This document shows positions 1 through 8,746 of a DNA stretch of 64,000 nt, piece after piece. The position numbers and the translations under genes were made by a program. The DNA lies in the NCBI RefSeq assembly GCF_014174215.1, contig NZ_JABEQL010000014.1:48337-112336 (forward strand), written 5' to 3'. This DNA is from Gluconacetobacter tumulicola (GTDB taxonomy: Bacteria > Pseudomonadota > Alphaproteobacteria > Acetobacterales > Acetobacteraceae). A model generated the notes under the pieces. The model was not told where the DNA came from. It did no database searches and saw only the letters and a program-made list of their open reading frames with translations. The first letter of the stretch is position 1. Each line of letters starts with the position of its first letter.

Positions 1-412
1 CGGCGATGCCGTCATGGTCCTCGCCCAGCCCCAGCTCGCGCAGCGAGCACAGCATGCCGCCACTGGCCTCGCCACGGATCGACCCGGCCTTGATGGTGAT
101 GTCCAGGCCCGGAACCCAGGTACCCGGCGGCGCGAAGATCACCGACAGGCCGGTGCGCGCATTCGGCGCGCCGCAGACCACCTGCACTTCCTCGAAGCCC
201 GGCCCGGCATCGACGCGGCACACGCGCAGCCGGTCGGCATTCGGGTGCTGCACGGCCTCGACGATGCGGGCGGTGCGGAAGGCGGCCAGCCGGGCGCCGG
301 GGTCTTCGACGCCCTCGACCTCCAGCCCGATCGTGTTCAGCTTGGCGCAGATCTCATCGACCGAGGCCGTCGTGTCCAGATGGTCGCGCAGCCAGGACAG
401 GGTGAACTTCAT
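1..412 (-). CDS. pheT: Phenylalanine--tRNA ligase beta subunit, N-terminal part (cut by window edge)
   Basis: Beta subunit of the heterotetrameric cytosolic enzyme that charges tRNA-Phe. Only about the first 137 residues are inside the window. They begin [15 protein letters not shown] and continue into the EMAP-II/OB-fold tRNA-binding domain, with the typical [19 protein letters not shown] and VVCGAPNAR segments. The ATG at 412 lies four bases downstream of the pheS stop, so the two are clearly one transcript and probably translationally coupled. The rest of the protein (B3/B4 editing and B5 domains) lies beyond position 1. Identification is by family recall and gene order; confidence is high. 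Confidence 0.95.
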   Translation of the reverse strand, partial: MKFTLSWLRDHLDTTASVDEICAKLNTIGLEVEGVEDPGARLAAFRTARIVEAVQHPNADRLRVCRVDAGPGFEEVQVVCGAPNARTGLSVIFAPPGTWVPGLDITIKAGSIRGEASGGMLCSLRELGLGEDHDGIA

Positions 413-415
413 CGA

Positions 416-1486
416 TCACAGACCTTCATGCAGCAGGGCCGGCGACAGCGGGCTGGTGCCGTAATGGCGCAGCCAGCGCACGTCGCTCTCATAGAACGAA
501 CGCAGGTCCGGGATTCCGTGGCGCAGCATGGTCAGGCGCTCGATCCCCATCCCGAAGGCGAAGCCCTGCCATTCGCGCGGGTCCAGCCCGCAATTGGCCA
601 GCACGCGCGGATGCACCATGCCCGAGCCCAGAACCTCCAGCCAGTCGCCGCCGCCGCCGATCTCGCCGGTCTTGCGCGACCAGCCGATATCGACCTCCAT
701 CGACGGCTCGGTGAACGGGAAATACGAGGCCCGGAACCGCACCGGCAGGCTCGGCTGGCCGAAATAGGCGCGCAGGAAATCGGTCAGGCAGCCCTTCAGG
801 TGCGCCAGTGTGATCCCCCGGTCGATCACCAGCCCCTCGCACTGATGGAACATCGGCGAATGGGTGGCATCATGGTCGGCGCGGTATGTCCGCCCCGGCG
901 CGATGATGCGGATCGGCGGCGCCTCGCCCAGCATGGTGCGGATCTGCACGCCCGACGTCTGGGTGCGCAGCACGCGCTCGCGCTGGCTGCCCTGCTCGGC
1001 CGGCAGGTAGAACGTATCCTGGTCGGTGCGCGCCGGATGATGGTCGGGCGTGTTGAGCGCCGAGAAATTATGCCAGTCGGTCTCGATATCCGGCCCCTCG
1101 GCCACCTTGAAGCCCATCGCGCCGAAAATGGCGGCCATCTCTTCCATCGTCCGGCTGATCGGATGGATCATGCCCTGCGATTCGGGCCGTACGGGCAGCG
1201 TCACGTCCACCCGTTCCGAGGCCAGGCGCGCATTCAGGATCGCCGCCTCGATCTCCGCCCCGCGCGCCTCGATGGCGCGCGACAGATCGTCGCGCAGCCG
1301 GTTCAGGGCCCCGCCGCGCAGCTTGCGCTCCTCGGGCGACATCCGCCCCAGTTCCTTCAGCAGGCCGGTCAGCCGGCCCGACTTGCCCAGCGTGCCCACA
1401 CGCACGGCATCCCATTCCCGCCGGTCGCCGGCCCCAGCCAGCGCGGCCAGCGTCTCCCGCCGCAGGATTTCGAGATCGTCGCTCAT
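416..1486 (-). CDS. pheS: Phenylalanine--tRNA ligase alpha subunit
   Basis: Catalytic subunit of the class II phenylalanyl-tRNA synthetase. An N-terminal coiled-coil region is followed by the aminoacylation core: motif 2 region TYRADHDATHSPMFHQCEG and the motif 3 segment GFAFGMGIERLTMLRHGIPD near the C terminus. The frame is open nine codons further upstream, but I start at MSDDLEILRR (1486), which has a good AGCGAGG ribosome binding site about seven bases away; this gives 356 residues, normal for the family. pheT follows after three bases. A palindromic repeat (1524-1688) separates it from rplT, so pheST may have its own promoter in or after that spacer. Confidence 0.97.
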   Translation of the reverse strand: MSDDLEILRRETLAALAGAGDRREWDAVRVGTLGKSGRLTGLLKELGRMSPEERKLRGGALNRLRDDLSRAIEARGAEIEAAILNARLASERVDVTLPVRPESQGMIHPISRTMEEMAAIFGAMGFKVAEGPDIETDWHNFSALNTPDHHPARTDQDTFYLPAEQGSQRERVLRTQTSGVQIRTMLGEAPPIRIIAPGRTYRADHDATHSPMFHQCEGLVIDRGITLAHLKGCLTDFLRAYFGQPSLPVRFRASYFPFTEPSMEVDIGWSRKTGEIGGGGDWLEVLGSGMVHPRVLANCGLDPREWQGFAFGMGIERLTMLRHGIPDLRSFYESDVRWLRHYGTSPLSPALLHEGL

Positions 1487-1523
1487 GGCACCTCGCTGGA
1501 AACAGACACGCAATAATAGGGGA

Positions 1524-1688
1524 CAGAGGCTGTTTCAAAGCCCCGATGGTGAGGGGAAGCGCGGCGTCAGCCGCGCGGCTGGCGGTGATTTTCGAGCATC
1601 GGAGCGGAGCGGCCTTATCGGCCGCCCGCCGCGAAGCGCAGAGAATCGCCGTCAGGCCGCCACCAGCGGGGTTTTGAAACAGCCTCTG
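1524..1688. repeat. Palindromic intergenic repeat, copy 1 (165 bp)
   Basis: The outer 21 bases at each end (1524-1544 and 1668-1688) are inverted copies with one mismatch. The inner part carries the shared core around GAGCATCGGAGCGGAGCGGCC, related to the 20481-20644 copy. It lies between rplT and pheS. The same terminal sequence (CAGAGGCTGTTTCAAA) appears alone at 12502. It could form a long hairpin in RNA or DNA; I see no transposase. Confidence 0.75.
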
Positions 1689-1748
1689 AAGAACCCGAGA
1701 CCTGCGCGGATACAGGCTCCGACGACGGGAATAAACCCCCCAAATGCA

Positions 1749-1780
1749 GAACGGGCCGCCCCTTGCGGGGCGGCCCGTTC
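1749..1780 (-). terminator. Strong GC hairpin downstream of rplT
   Basis: A perfect 14-bp stem (1749-1762 with 1767-1780) closes a four-base loop, just after the rplT stop on the minus strand. It is followed on that strand by CTGCATTTGGGGGG, so the U-tract is weak. It probably ends or attenuates the rpmI-rplT transcript before pheS. Confidence 0.65.
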
Positions 1781-1805
1781 CAGACCACTAACCGTAAAGG
1801 AGCAA

Positions 1806-2165
1806 TCAGGCGGCCAGAGCAGCCTGGGCCTTCTTCACGATCTCGGCAAAGGACGCGGCATCGTCATACGCGATGGCGGCCAGCACCTTGCGGTCGATCT
1901 CGATCCCGGCCTTGTCCAGCGCGAAGATGAACTTGCTGTAGGTCAGGCCATGCTCGCGCACGGCGGCATTGATGCGCTGGATCCACAGGGCGCGGAAATC
2001 GCGCTTCTTGTTCCGGCGGTCGCGATACGCATACTGCAGCGACTTCTCGAGGCGCTCGAGCGCGATGCGGTAGTTGGTCGAAGACCGGCCGCGGAAGCCC
2101 TTGGACTGCGCAAGGACCTTCTTGTGACGGGCGTGCGTCGTGACGCCCCGCTTAACACGTGCCAT
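1806..2165 (-). CDS. rplT: 50S ribosomal protein L20
   Basis: Large-subunit protein that binds 23S rRNA early in assembly. The 119-residue product has the full length and the basic N-terminal arm of the family ([18 protein letters not shown]) followed by the conserved globular part ([30 protein letters not shown]). It starts 14 bases after rpmI, the usual bacterial order. L20 represses its own operon in several bacteria; I cannot see a defined L20-binding leader here. A GC hairpin follows at 1749-1780. Confidence 0.98.
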   Translation of the reverse strand: MARVKRGVTTHARHKKVLAQSKGFRGRSSTNYRIALERLEKSLQYAYRDRRNKKRDFRALWIQRINAAVREHGLTYSKFIFALDKAGIEIDRKVLAAIAYDDAASFAEIVKKAQAALAA

Positions 2166-2179
2166 GTTTCAGGTGCTCC

Positions 2180-2383
2180 TTATGCCAGCCCGTAGGGCGC
2201 CCACTGCTTCACAGTCTTCCCGTCCATTTCGGTCAGGGTCTGCGAGCCGCGGTTGGTGCGCTTCATCTTCTGCGAGCGGTTGATCAGGCCGTGGCGCTTG
2301 TTGCCCGGCCCAGCCAGCACCTTGCCGGTCGCGGTGATCTTGAACCGCTTCTTGACCGACGACTTGGTCTTCATCTTGGGCAT
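2180..2383 (-). CDS. rpmI: 50S ribosomal protein L35
   Basis: Small basic ribosomal protein of 67 residues, beginning [15 protein letters not shown] with the conserved GPGNKRHGL and KMKRTNRG segments. An in-frame ATG lies two codons upstream, but the AAGGAG element sits directly against it and six bases from the ATG at 2383, so 2383 is the better start. rplT follows 14 bases later. infC, which often precedes rpmI, is absent: the next gene upstream is an oppositely oriented polyol dehydrogenase. Confidence 0.97.
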   Translation of the reverse strand: MPKMKTKSSVKKRFKITATGKVLAGPGNKRHGLINRSQKMKRTNRGSQTLTEMDGKTVKQWAPYGLA

Positions 2384-2619
2384 TTTCATCTCCTTCAATT
2401 CTGCGGACTGTGACCACATCAAGCGATCAGGCAGCGATCACGGCCGGGCATGCCCATTTCAGGCCCGGACGCGCGAACAGGCCGCTGGCTATAGACAAAC
2501 CCGCCCCCGCAATCAAGCCTTGCCTTCCCTCTTTCGACCCGCAATGACGGGATTCCCCTCGAAGCCGCCGGCCGACACGCATCCAGCCTGCCGGCCCGCC
2601 CTCAACCAGGGATCATCCC

Positions 2620-4110
2620 ATGCCCATCCTTCCCCCCTTCGGCCCGGTGCCCCCTTCCGTGCTGATCCCGCCCTACGACCGGGCGGCGGTCCGCCCCGGC
2701 ATCGCGCATCTCAGCGTGGGCAATTTCCACCGCGCGCACCAGGCGGTCTATCTCGACCGCGTGCTGGCGCGGCCGGGCAACGCACACTGGGGCATCCTGG
2801 GCATCGGCGTGATGGACGACACGCACGAACGCGCCAAGGCCGAGGCCCTGCTGGCGCAGAACGGCCTCTATACCCTGACCGAATGCCCGGCCGACGCACC
2901 CGACAGTGTGCGCTTCGTGGGCTCGATCGTGGAGTATCTGCACGCGCCCGACGACCGGGCGGCCGCCATCCGCCGCCTGGCCGACCCGGCGATCCGCATC
3001 GTCAGCCTCACCGTCACCGAAGGCGGCTATTATGTGGACGCCGCCGGCCATTTCCAGCTCGACCACCCCAGCATCGCCGAGGACCTGGCCCGCAAGGTGC
3101 CGCACACCGTCTTCGGCCTGGTGACCGAGGCCCTGCGCCTGCGCCGCGATGCCGGCACCGGCCCGTTCACCGTCCTGTCCTGCGACAACCTGCCGCATAA
3201 CGGCCGCGTCGCCCGCACCGCCTTCCTGGCCTGGGCCCGCGCCCGCGACGCCGAACTGGCCGACTGGATCGAAGCCCAAATCACCTTCCCCAACACCATG
3301 GTCGACCGCATCACGCCGGCGGTGGGCCCGCTGGACATCACACGGCTCGATGCCGGCAGCGGGGTCGAGGACCGCGTGCCCGTCTTCTGCGAGGATTTCA
3401 TCCAGTGGGTGATCGAGGATAATTTCTGCGCCGGCCGCCCGCCACTGGAAGAGGTCGGCGTGCTGTTCACCGGCGACGTCACACCCTACGAGCAGGTCAA
3501 GCTGCGCATGCTCAACGCCTCGCATTCCATGCTGGGCCTGCCGGGCATGCTGATGGGCTACCGCATCGTCAGCGACATCATGCACAATCCCGAAATGGTG
3601 GCGCTGCTGGAACAGTATCTCGACCAGGATGCCGAGCCACTGCTCCAGGCCCCGCCGGGCATGGAACTGCACGAATACGCGGCACAGCTCCTGCGCCGCT
3701 TCAGCAACGTGGCCATCAGCGACCAGCTTCCCCGCATCGCCTCCGACAGCGCCTCCAAACTGCCGGTCTTCGTCCGCCCCACGGCCGAGGGCACGCTGGC
3801 ACGCGGCGCGGATGCGTCGCGCATCGCCTTCCTGCTGTCCTGCTTCGCCGAATATCTGCGCGGCCACGACGATAACGGCGCCACGTACGAGATCCACGAA
3901 CCTCATCTGGGCCCCGACGACCTGGCCCTGGCGGCGGACGCGGACCCGGCGAAGGCGCTGGACATGTCGGTCTTCGCCGGCTGGGGTCTGCGCGACCATC
4001 CGGCCTTCGTGGAATTGTTCGCGCAGACCCGTACCGCACTCCGTACCGGGGGCACCCGCGCCTGCCTCCGCCAGCTCGTCAGCCCCCCGGAATCCGCCCC
4101 TTCCTCCTGA
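2620..4110 (+). CDS. Mannitol 2-dehydrogenase-type polyol oxidoreductase (long-chain, NAD(P)-dependent)
   Basis: Member of the polyol-specific long-chain dehydrogenase family, which interconverts mannitol and fructose, or arabinitol or fructuronate in relatives, in the cytoplasm. The product has 496 residues, close to the about 493 of characterised mannitol 2-dehydrogenases. Residues about 28-45 carry the family signature GNFHRAHQAVYLDRVL in the nucleotide-binding half. Around residue 294 is the catalytic signature KLRMLNASHSMLGLPG with the active-site Lys, Asn and His. An AGGGA element lies a few bases before the ATG. It stands alone between the ribosomal genes and gcd. Exact polyol and NAD versus NADP preference cannot be read from the sequence. 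Confidence 0.88.
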   Translation: MPILPPFGPVPPSVLIPPYDRAAVRPGIAHLSVGNFHRAHQAVYLDRVLARPGNAHWGILGIGVMDDTHERAKAEALLAQNGLYTLTECPADAPDSVRFVGSIVEYLHAPDDRAAAIRRLADPAIRIVSLTVTEGGYYVDAAGHFQLDHPSIAEDLARKVPHTVFGLVTEALRLRRDAGTGPFTVLSCDNLPHNGRVARTAFLAWARARDAELADWIEAQITFPNTMVDRITPAVGPLDITRLDAGSGVEDRVPVFCEDFIQWVIEDNFCAGRPPLEEVGVLFTGDVTPYEQVKLRMLNASHSMLGLPGMLMGYRIVSDIMHNPEMVALLEQYLDQDAEPLLQAPPGMELHEYAAQLLRRFSNVAISDQLPRIASDSASKLPVFVRPTAEGTLARGADASRIAFLLSCFAEYLRGHDDNGATYEIHEPHLGPDDLALAADADPAKALDMSVFAGWGLRDHPAFVELFAQTRTALRTGGTRACLRQLVSPPESAPSS

Positions 4111-4250
4111 TCACACAATGACACGAAAACTTGATATCGTTTCACCTAGGGTCGAAACGTTGTTACGGACCGCATGGCCGCCGCGATCGCGACGCTTCGA
4201 CAACGCGCCGCGCAATCACAATCCGTTTTCAACAGTTAGTCGGATAGCTC

Positions 4251-6638
4251 ATGAAAAATCGAAACGGGACGCCTCCCGTACTGACCATTACCGCCGGGAT
4301 ATTCATCCTGATCGGCCTCTATCTGCTGGCCGGGGGCGCCTGGCTCGCCACGCTCGGCGGGTCGCCTTATTACGTCATCGCCGGCCTGGCGATGCTGGTC
4401 ACGGCAGGGCTGCTGTTCCGTGGACGGCGCGAGGCCCTGTGGGTCTACGCGCTGCTGCTGATCGGCACGATGGTCTGGGCGGTGAAGGAAGTCGGCTTCG
4501 ATTTCTGGGCCCTCGCGCCACGCGGCGACGTGCTGGTGCCGCTGGGCATCTGGCTGCTGCTGCCGCCGGTCACGCGCCATCTCACCCCTGCCGGCGTGGC
4601 GACCGTCCTGCCACTGCGCGCCTCCGTGGTGGCCGCGATCGCGGTCGTCGCCGGCGCCCTGATCCAGGACCCGCAGGACAAGGCAGGCGCCCTGCCCCAG
4701 CTCGCCAGCAACGCGCCCACGCCGGGCGACGCCACCGCGATGCCCGATGAAGACTGGCGGGCCTATGGCCGCACCCAGTTCGGCGACCGTTTCAGCCCGC
4801 TGAAGCAGATCACCCCGGCCAACGCGCATGACCTCAAAGTCGCCTGGACCTTCCGCACCGGCGACATGAAGCGGCCGGACGACCCGGGCGAGATCACCGA
4901 CGAGGTCACGCCGATCAAGATCCGCGACACGGTCTATCTGTGCTCGCCGCACCAGATCCTGTTCGCGCTGGACGCCGCGACCGGCAAGCTGAAGTGGAAG
5001 TTCGATCCCAAGATCACCTACAACGCCACCTTCCAGCACATGACCTGCCGTGGCGTCTCGTACCATGAGACCCAGCCGGGCGCCGAGACGATCGACGGCG
5101 CGCAGGCACCGAACGACTGCCCCCGCCGCATCTTCCTGCCGACCAATGACGGCCATCTCTACGCTCTGGACGCCGAGACCGGCGAACGCTGCGCCCGTTT
5201 CGGCGATAACGGCGTGATCGACCTCCAGGAGCACATGACGGTCCAGACGCCGGGCTTCTACGAGGCCACGTCACCCCCGGTCGTGACCGACAAGGCCGTC
5301 ATCGTCTCGGGCGCGGTGATGGACAATTACTCGACGCATGAACCCTCGGGCGTCACCCGCGGCTTCGACGTCTATACCGGCCAGCTGATCTGGGCCTTCG
5401 ACCCCGGCAACCCCGACCCGAACGAAATGCCGTCCGAGACGCATCATTTCGTCCCCAACTCGCCCAATTCCTGGATCGTGTCGTCCTACGACCCGAAACT
5501 GAACCTGATCTACATCCCCATGGGCGTGCAGACCCCCGACATCTGGGGCGGCAACCGCAACGCGGACTCCGAACGCTATGCCAGCGCGATCGTGGCGCTG
5601 AACGCCGATACCGGCAAGCTGGCCTGGTCCTACCAGACCGTCCATCACGATCTGTGGGACATGGACATCCCCGCCCAGCCCAGCCTGGTCGATATCCGCA
5701 CCGCGTCGGGTGACATCGTGCCGGCGCTGTACGCCCCGGCCAAGACCGGCAACATCTTCGTGCTCGACCGCCGCACCGGCACGCTGATCGTCCCCGCGCC
5801 GGAAACCAAGGTGCCGCAGGGCCCGGCCCCGGGCGACCATCTCTCCCCCACCCAGCCCTTCTCGGAGCTGACCTTCCGTCCCAAGAACGACCTGACGGAT
5901 GCCGACATGTGGGGCGGCACCATGTTCGACCAGCTCATGTGCCGCATCATGTTCCACCAATTGCGCTATGAGGGGCCGTTCACCCCGCCGTCGCTGCAGG
6001 GCACGCTGGTGTTCCCGGGCAATCTGGGCATGTTCGAATGGGGCGGCCTGGCGGTCGATCCGCAGCGGCAGATCGCCATCGCCAACCCGATCGCCATCCC
6101 CTTCGTCTCGCGCCTGATCCCGCGCGGCCCCAACAACCCGGCCTCGCCGGACAATTCCAAGCCCTCGGGCTCGGAAACCGGCGTCCAGCCGCAGTTCGGC
6201 GTGCCCTACGGCGTGACGCTCAACCCGTTCCTCTCTCCGCTGGGCCTGCCCTGCAAGCAGCCGGGCTGGGGCTATCTGGCGGGCATCGACCTCGCCACGA
6301 ACAAGATCGTGTGGATGCACCGCAACGGCACGATCCGCGACAGCGCCCCGGTCCCCCTGCCCTTCAAGGTGGGTATCCCCAGCCTGGGCGGTCCGCTGAC
6401 CACGGCGGGCGGCGTCGCCTTCCTGACCTCGACGGCCGATTATTATATCCGCGCCTATGACGTCACCACCGGCCGCCAGCTCTGGCAGGACCGCCTGCCC
6501 GCAGGCGGCCAGTCGACCCCGATGAGCTATGCGGTCAACGGGCGCCAGTTCATCGTCACGGCCGATGGCGGCCACGGCTCGTTCGGCACCAAACTGGGCG
6601 ATTACGTGGTGGCCTACGCCCTGCCGGAGGCCCACTGA
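4251..6638 (+). CDS. gcd: Membrane-bound PQQ-dependent glucose dehydrogenase
   Basis: Quinoprotein that oxidises glucose to gluconolactone in the periplasm and passes electrons to ubiquinone. The first about 140 residues form five hydrophobic segments as in E. coli Gcd, including EVGFDFWALAPR. The rest is the eight-bladed PQQ propeller: DWRAYGRTQFGDRFSPLKQI, then the catalytic-region motifs VHHDLWDMD (about residues 463-471) and APAKTGNIFVLDRR carrying the active-site Lys. The C-terminal half keeps FSELTFRP, MFEWGGLAVDP and GHGSFGTKLGDYVVAYALP. Length (795) fits the family. Quinate or inositol dehydrogenases are relatives, but the match to known Gcd sequence is very close throughout. The 140-base spacer upstream probably carries its promoter. 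Confidence 0.95.
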   Translation: MKNRNGTPPVLTITAGIFILIGLYLLAGGAWLATLGGSPYYVIAGLAMLVTAGLLFRGRREALWVYALLLIGTMVWAVKEVGFDFWALAPRGDVLVPLGIWLLLPPVTRHLTPAGVATVLPLRASVVAAIAVVAGALIQDPQDKAGALPQLASNAPTPGDATAMPDEDWRAYGRTQFGDRFSPLKQITPANAHDLKVAWTFRTGDMKRPDDPGEITDEVTPIKIRDTVYLCSPHQILFALDAATGKLKWKFDPKITYNATFQHMTCRGVSYHETQPGAETIDGAQAPNDCPRRIFLPTNDGHLYALDAETGERCARFGDNGVIDLQEHMTVQTPGFYEATSPPVVTDKAVIVSGAVMDNYSTHEPSGVTRGFDVYTGQLIWAFDPGNPDPNEMPSETHHFVPNSPNSWIVSSYDPKLNLIYIPMGVQTPDIWGGNRNADSERYASAIVALNADTGKLAWSYQTVHHDLWDMDIPAQPSLVDIRTASGDIVPALYAPAKTGNIFVLDRRTGTLIVPAPETKVPQGPAPGDHLSPTQPFSELTFRPKNDLTDADMWGGTMFDQLMCRIMFHQLRYEGPFTPPSLQGTLVFPGNLGMFEWGGLAVDPQRQIAIANPIAIPFVSRLIPRGPNNPASPDNSKPSGSETGVQPQFGVPYGVTLNPFLSPLGLPCKQPGWGYLAGIDLATNKIVWMHRNGTIRDSAPVPLPFKVGIPSLGGPLTTAGGVAFLTSTADYYIRAYDVTTGRQLWQDRLPAGGQSTPMSYAVNGRQFIVTADGGHGSFGTKLGDYVVAYALPEAH

Positions 6639-6743
6639 CCGTCAACCCTCTGCCCGTGACGAAATTATCAATAATTTGTGATTGTTAAAATTCACGGTTT
6701 ATTGATTAAAGTTTTGTCACAATGCTTCCGACAGGTTGCAGGC

Positions 6744-6778
6744 TGCCGGGCGGCTCCATAATGAGGGGCCGCCCGGCA
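6744..6778 (+). terminator. Hairpin downstream of gcd
   Basis: A perfect 11-bp inverted repeat (6744-6754 with 6768-6778) and a 13-base loop lie about 105 bases after gcd. No T-run follows. The AT-rich stretch 6660-6720 just before it could hold the promoter of the aldehyde dehydrogenase operon, in which case the hairpin would lie in that operon's leader. I cannot decide between the two. Confidence 0.45.
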
Positions 6779-6897
6779 CAAGACGGACAGGGATGGAAAC
6801 CCGCTTTTCATGCCCGGAGGTCCGCACACACGGCGACCTGCCACCGCGCATGACAGAGGGGTGATACCATGCGGCTTCCGTCCACCAGAGATCCTTC

Positions 6898-8244
6898 ATG
6901 ATCGGCCGCACCGCCATCCTGCGCCTCGCCGCCGGCGCGGTCGGCCTCGGCGCCGTCGCCGGCGCGGGCTTCCTGGCCTATGCGCTGCATCCCGCCATCG
7001 CCCCGATCGCGCCACCGGCCGCCACGAGCTTTCCCGCCGAGAGCGTCGAGCGCGGGCGCGTGCTCGCCGCCGGCGGCTATTGCGCGGAATGCCACACAAG
7101 GCGCGACGGGCAGCCGGGCATCCCCCTGGCCGGCGACTACGCCATGGCCACGCCGTTCGGCACCATCTATTCCAGCAACATCACCCCCGACGCCCAGACC
7201 GGCATCGGGCGCTGGTCGCTGGAAGCCTTCACCCGCGCCATGCGCTACGGCGTGTCGCGTGACGGCGCCAACCTGTTCCCCGCCTTCCCGTTCGATCATT
7301 TCACGCACATGACCGACGGCGACATCGCCGACGTCTATGCGTATCTGATGGCGCAGAAGCCCGTGCATTCGGTCAAGCGCGAGAACACGCTCCCCTTCCC
7401 GTTCAGCATGCGCATCCTCCAGGCCGGCTGGAAGCTGATGTTCCTCCATCCGGGCGCCTACCAGAACGACCCGGCGCATGACGCGCAGTGGAATCGCGGC
7501 GCCTACCTCGCAGAGGGGCTGAGCCATTGCAGCGCCTGCCACACCCCGCGCAACGCGATGGGTGCGGAAAAGGCGAGCGCCCCTTATGACGGCGCCCCGG
7601 TCGATAACTGGATAGCCCCGCCGCTCAACGCCACCAACCCCACCCCCGTCACCTGGACGGAAGACGAGTTCTTCCAGTATCTGCGCTACGGCGTCGCCCC
7701 GCTGCATGGCAGCGCCGCCGGCCCGATGTCCCCCGTGGTGCATGGCGGGCTGAGCGAGATGCCGGAAGCCGACGTGCACGCCATCGCCCACTACCTGGCC
7801 AATATCGACCACGCCGACGCCCGCCAACCCGGCGACGCCCGGCACCTGACGGCGGCGATGGCCACCTCCACCCGCGACCTGACGACGCCGCAGACGGCCG
7901 ATCCCGACGCACGGCTCTATCAGGCCGCCTGCTCGGCCTGTCACGCCAATACCGGCGTCAGGCCGGTGCTGGGCCGCCCCGAACTGGCCCTGAACAACGC
8001 GCTGTGGCTGTCCGAGCCGACCAACCTCTATCAGGTCATCCTGCGCGGCATCGGCACCGAGGAAGGACAGCCGGGCATCACCATGCCCAGCTTCTACCAT
8101 GCGCTGACCGATGCCGACCTGGCACGCCTGGCCGCCTATCTGCGCCGCACCCGCACCACCTTGCCGCCCTGGACCGACCTGGAGAAGAAAGCCGCCGCCG
8201 TCCGCGCGACGCTTCCCGCCCCACCGGTCGCCGCGTCCCATTGA
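6898..8244 (+). CDS. aldF: Tri-heme cytochrome c subunit of membrane aldehyde dehydrogenase
   Basis: Electron-transfer subunit of the acetic-acid-bacterial aldehyde dehydrogenase complex, carrying electrons from the molybdenum subunit toward ubiquinone at the periplasmic face. The 448-residue protein has an N-terminal signal/anchor (RTAILRLAAGAVGLGAVAG) and three CxxCH heme motifs: CAECH (about residue 63), CSACH (about 212) and CSACH (about 344). Subunit size, about 48 kDa, agrees with the approximately 46 kDa cytochrome described for this complex. It is the first gene of a three-gene operon; the Fe-S gene begins 28 bases downstream. The name follows the aldFGH scheme as I recall it; related triheme cytochromes serve alcohol and gluconate dehydrogenases, but the context decides here. 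Confidence 0.85.
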   Translation: MIGRTAILRLAAGAVGLGAVAGAGFLAYALHPAIAPIAPPAATSFPAESVERGRVLAAGGYCAECHTRRDGQPGIPLAGDYAMATPFGTIYSSNITPDAQTGIGRWSLEAFTRAMRYGVSRDGANLFPAFPFDHFTHMTDGDIADVYAYLMAQKPVHSVKRENTLPFPFSMRILQAGWKLMFLHPGAYQNDPAHDAQWNRGAYLAEGLSHCSACHTPRNAMGAEKASAPYDGAPVDNWIAPPLNATNPTPVTWTEDEFFQYLRYGVAPLHGSAAGPMSPVVHGGLSEMPEADVHAIAHYLANIDHADARQPGDARHLTAAMATSTRDLTTPQTADPDARLYQAACSACHANTGVRPVLGRPELALNNALWLSEPTNLYQVILRGIGTEEGQPGITMPSFYHALTDADLARLAAYLRRTRTTLPPWTDLEKKAAAVRATLPAPPVAASH

Positions 8245-8272
8245 GAACCCCATTGAGAAACGGAGTCCCGAC

Positions 8273-8746
8273 ATGACGAGTTTTCGGCTCAATGGCCATG
8301 ACATATCGGTCGACGTTCCCGACGACACCCCGCTCCTGTGGGTGATCCGTGACGAAATCGGCCTCACCGGCACCAAGTTCGGCTGCGGCATCGGCATGTG
8401 CGGCGCCTGCACCGTGCATGTGGGCGGCCGCGCCACCCGCTCCTGCATCACCCCGGTCTCGGCGGTCCAGGGCGCGGAGATCACGACCATCGAGGGTCTG
8501 GACCCGGCGGGCAACCACCCGGTGCAGGAAGCCTGGAAGGATCTCCAGGTCCCGCAATGCGGCTACTGCCAGTCCGGCCAGATCATGCAGGCCGCCAGCC
8601 TGCTGCACGACTACCCGCAGCCGACCGACGAGGACATCGATGCCGTCATGGGCGGCTCGCTGTGCCGCTGCATGACCTATATCCGCATTCGCGACGCCAT
8701 CAAGAAGGCCGCTGCGGCCACGCGGGGAGAACCGTCCAATGGGTAA
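8273..8746 (+). CDS. aldG: [2Fe-2S] small subunit of membrane aldehyde dehydrogenase
   Basis: Xanthine-oxidase-type iron-sulfur subunit of 157 residues. It has the plant-ferredoxin-type motif GCGIGMCGACTVH (first cluster) and the helical-domain motifs QCGYCQSGQ and GSLCRCMTY (second cluster). I start at the ATG at 8273 (MTSFRLNGHD), not at the longer open frame that runs back into the cytochrome gene. Its last 8 bases overlap the start of the molybdopterin subunit, so the two are probably translationally coupled. It shuttles electrons between the molybdenum centre and the cytochrome. Confidence 0.9.
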   Translation: MTSFRLNGHDISVDVPDDTPLLWVIRDEIGLTGTKFGCGIGMCGACTVHVGGRATRSCITPVSAVQGAEITTIEGLDPAGNHPVQEAWKDLQVPQCGYCQSGQIMQAASLLHDYPQPTDEDIDAVMGGSLCRCMTYIRIRDAIKKAAAATRGEPSNG

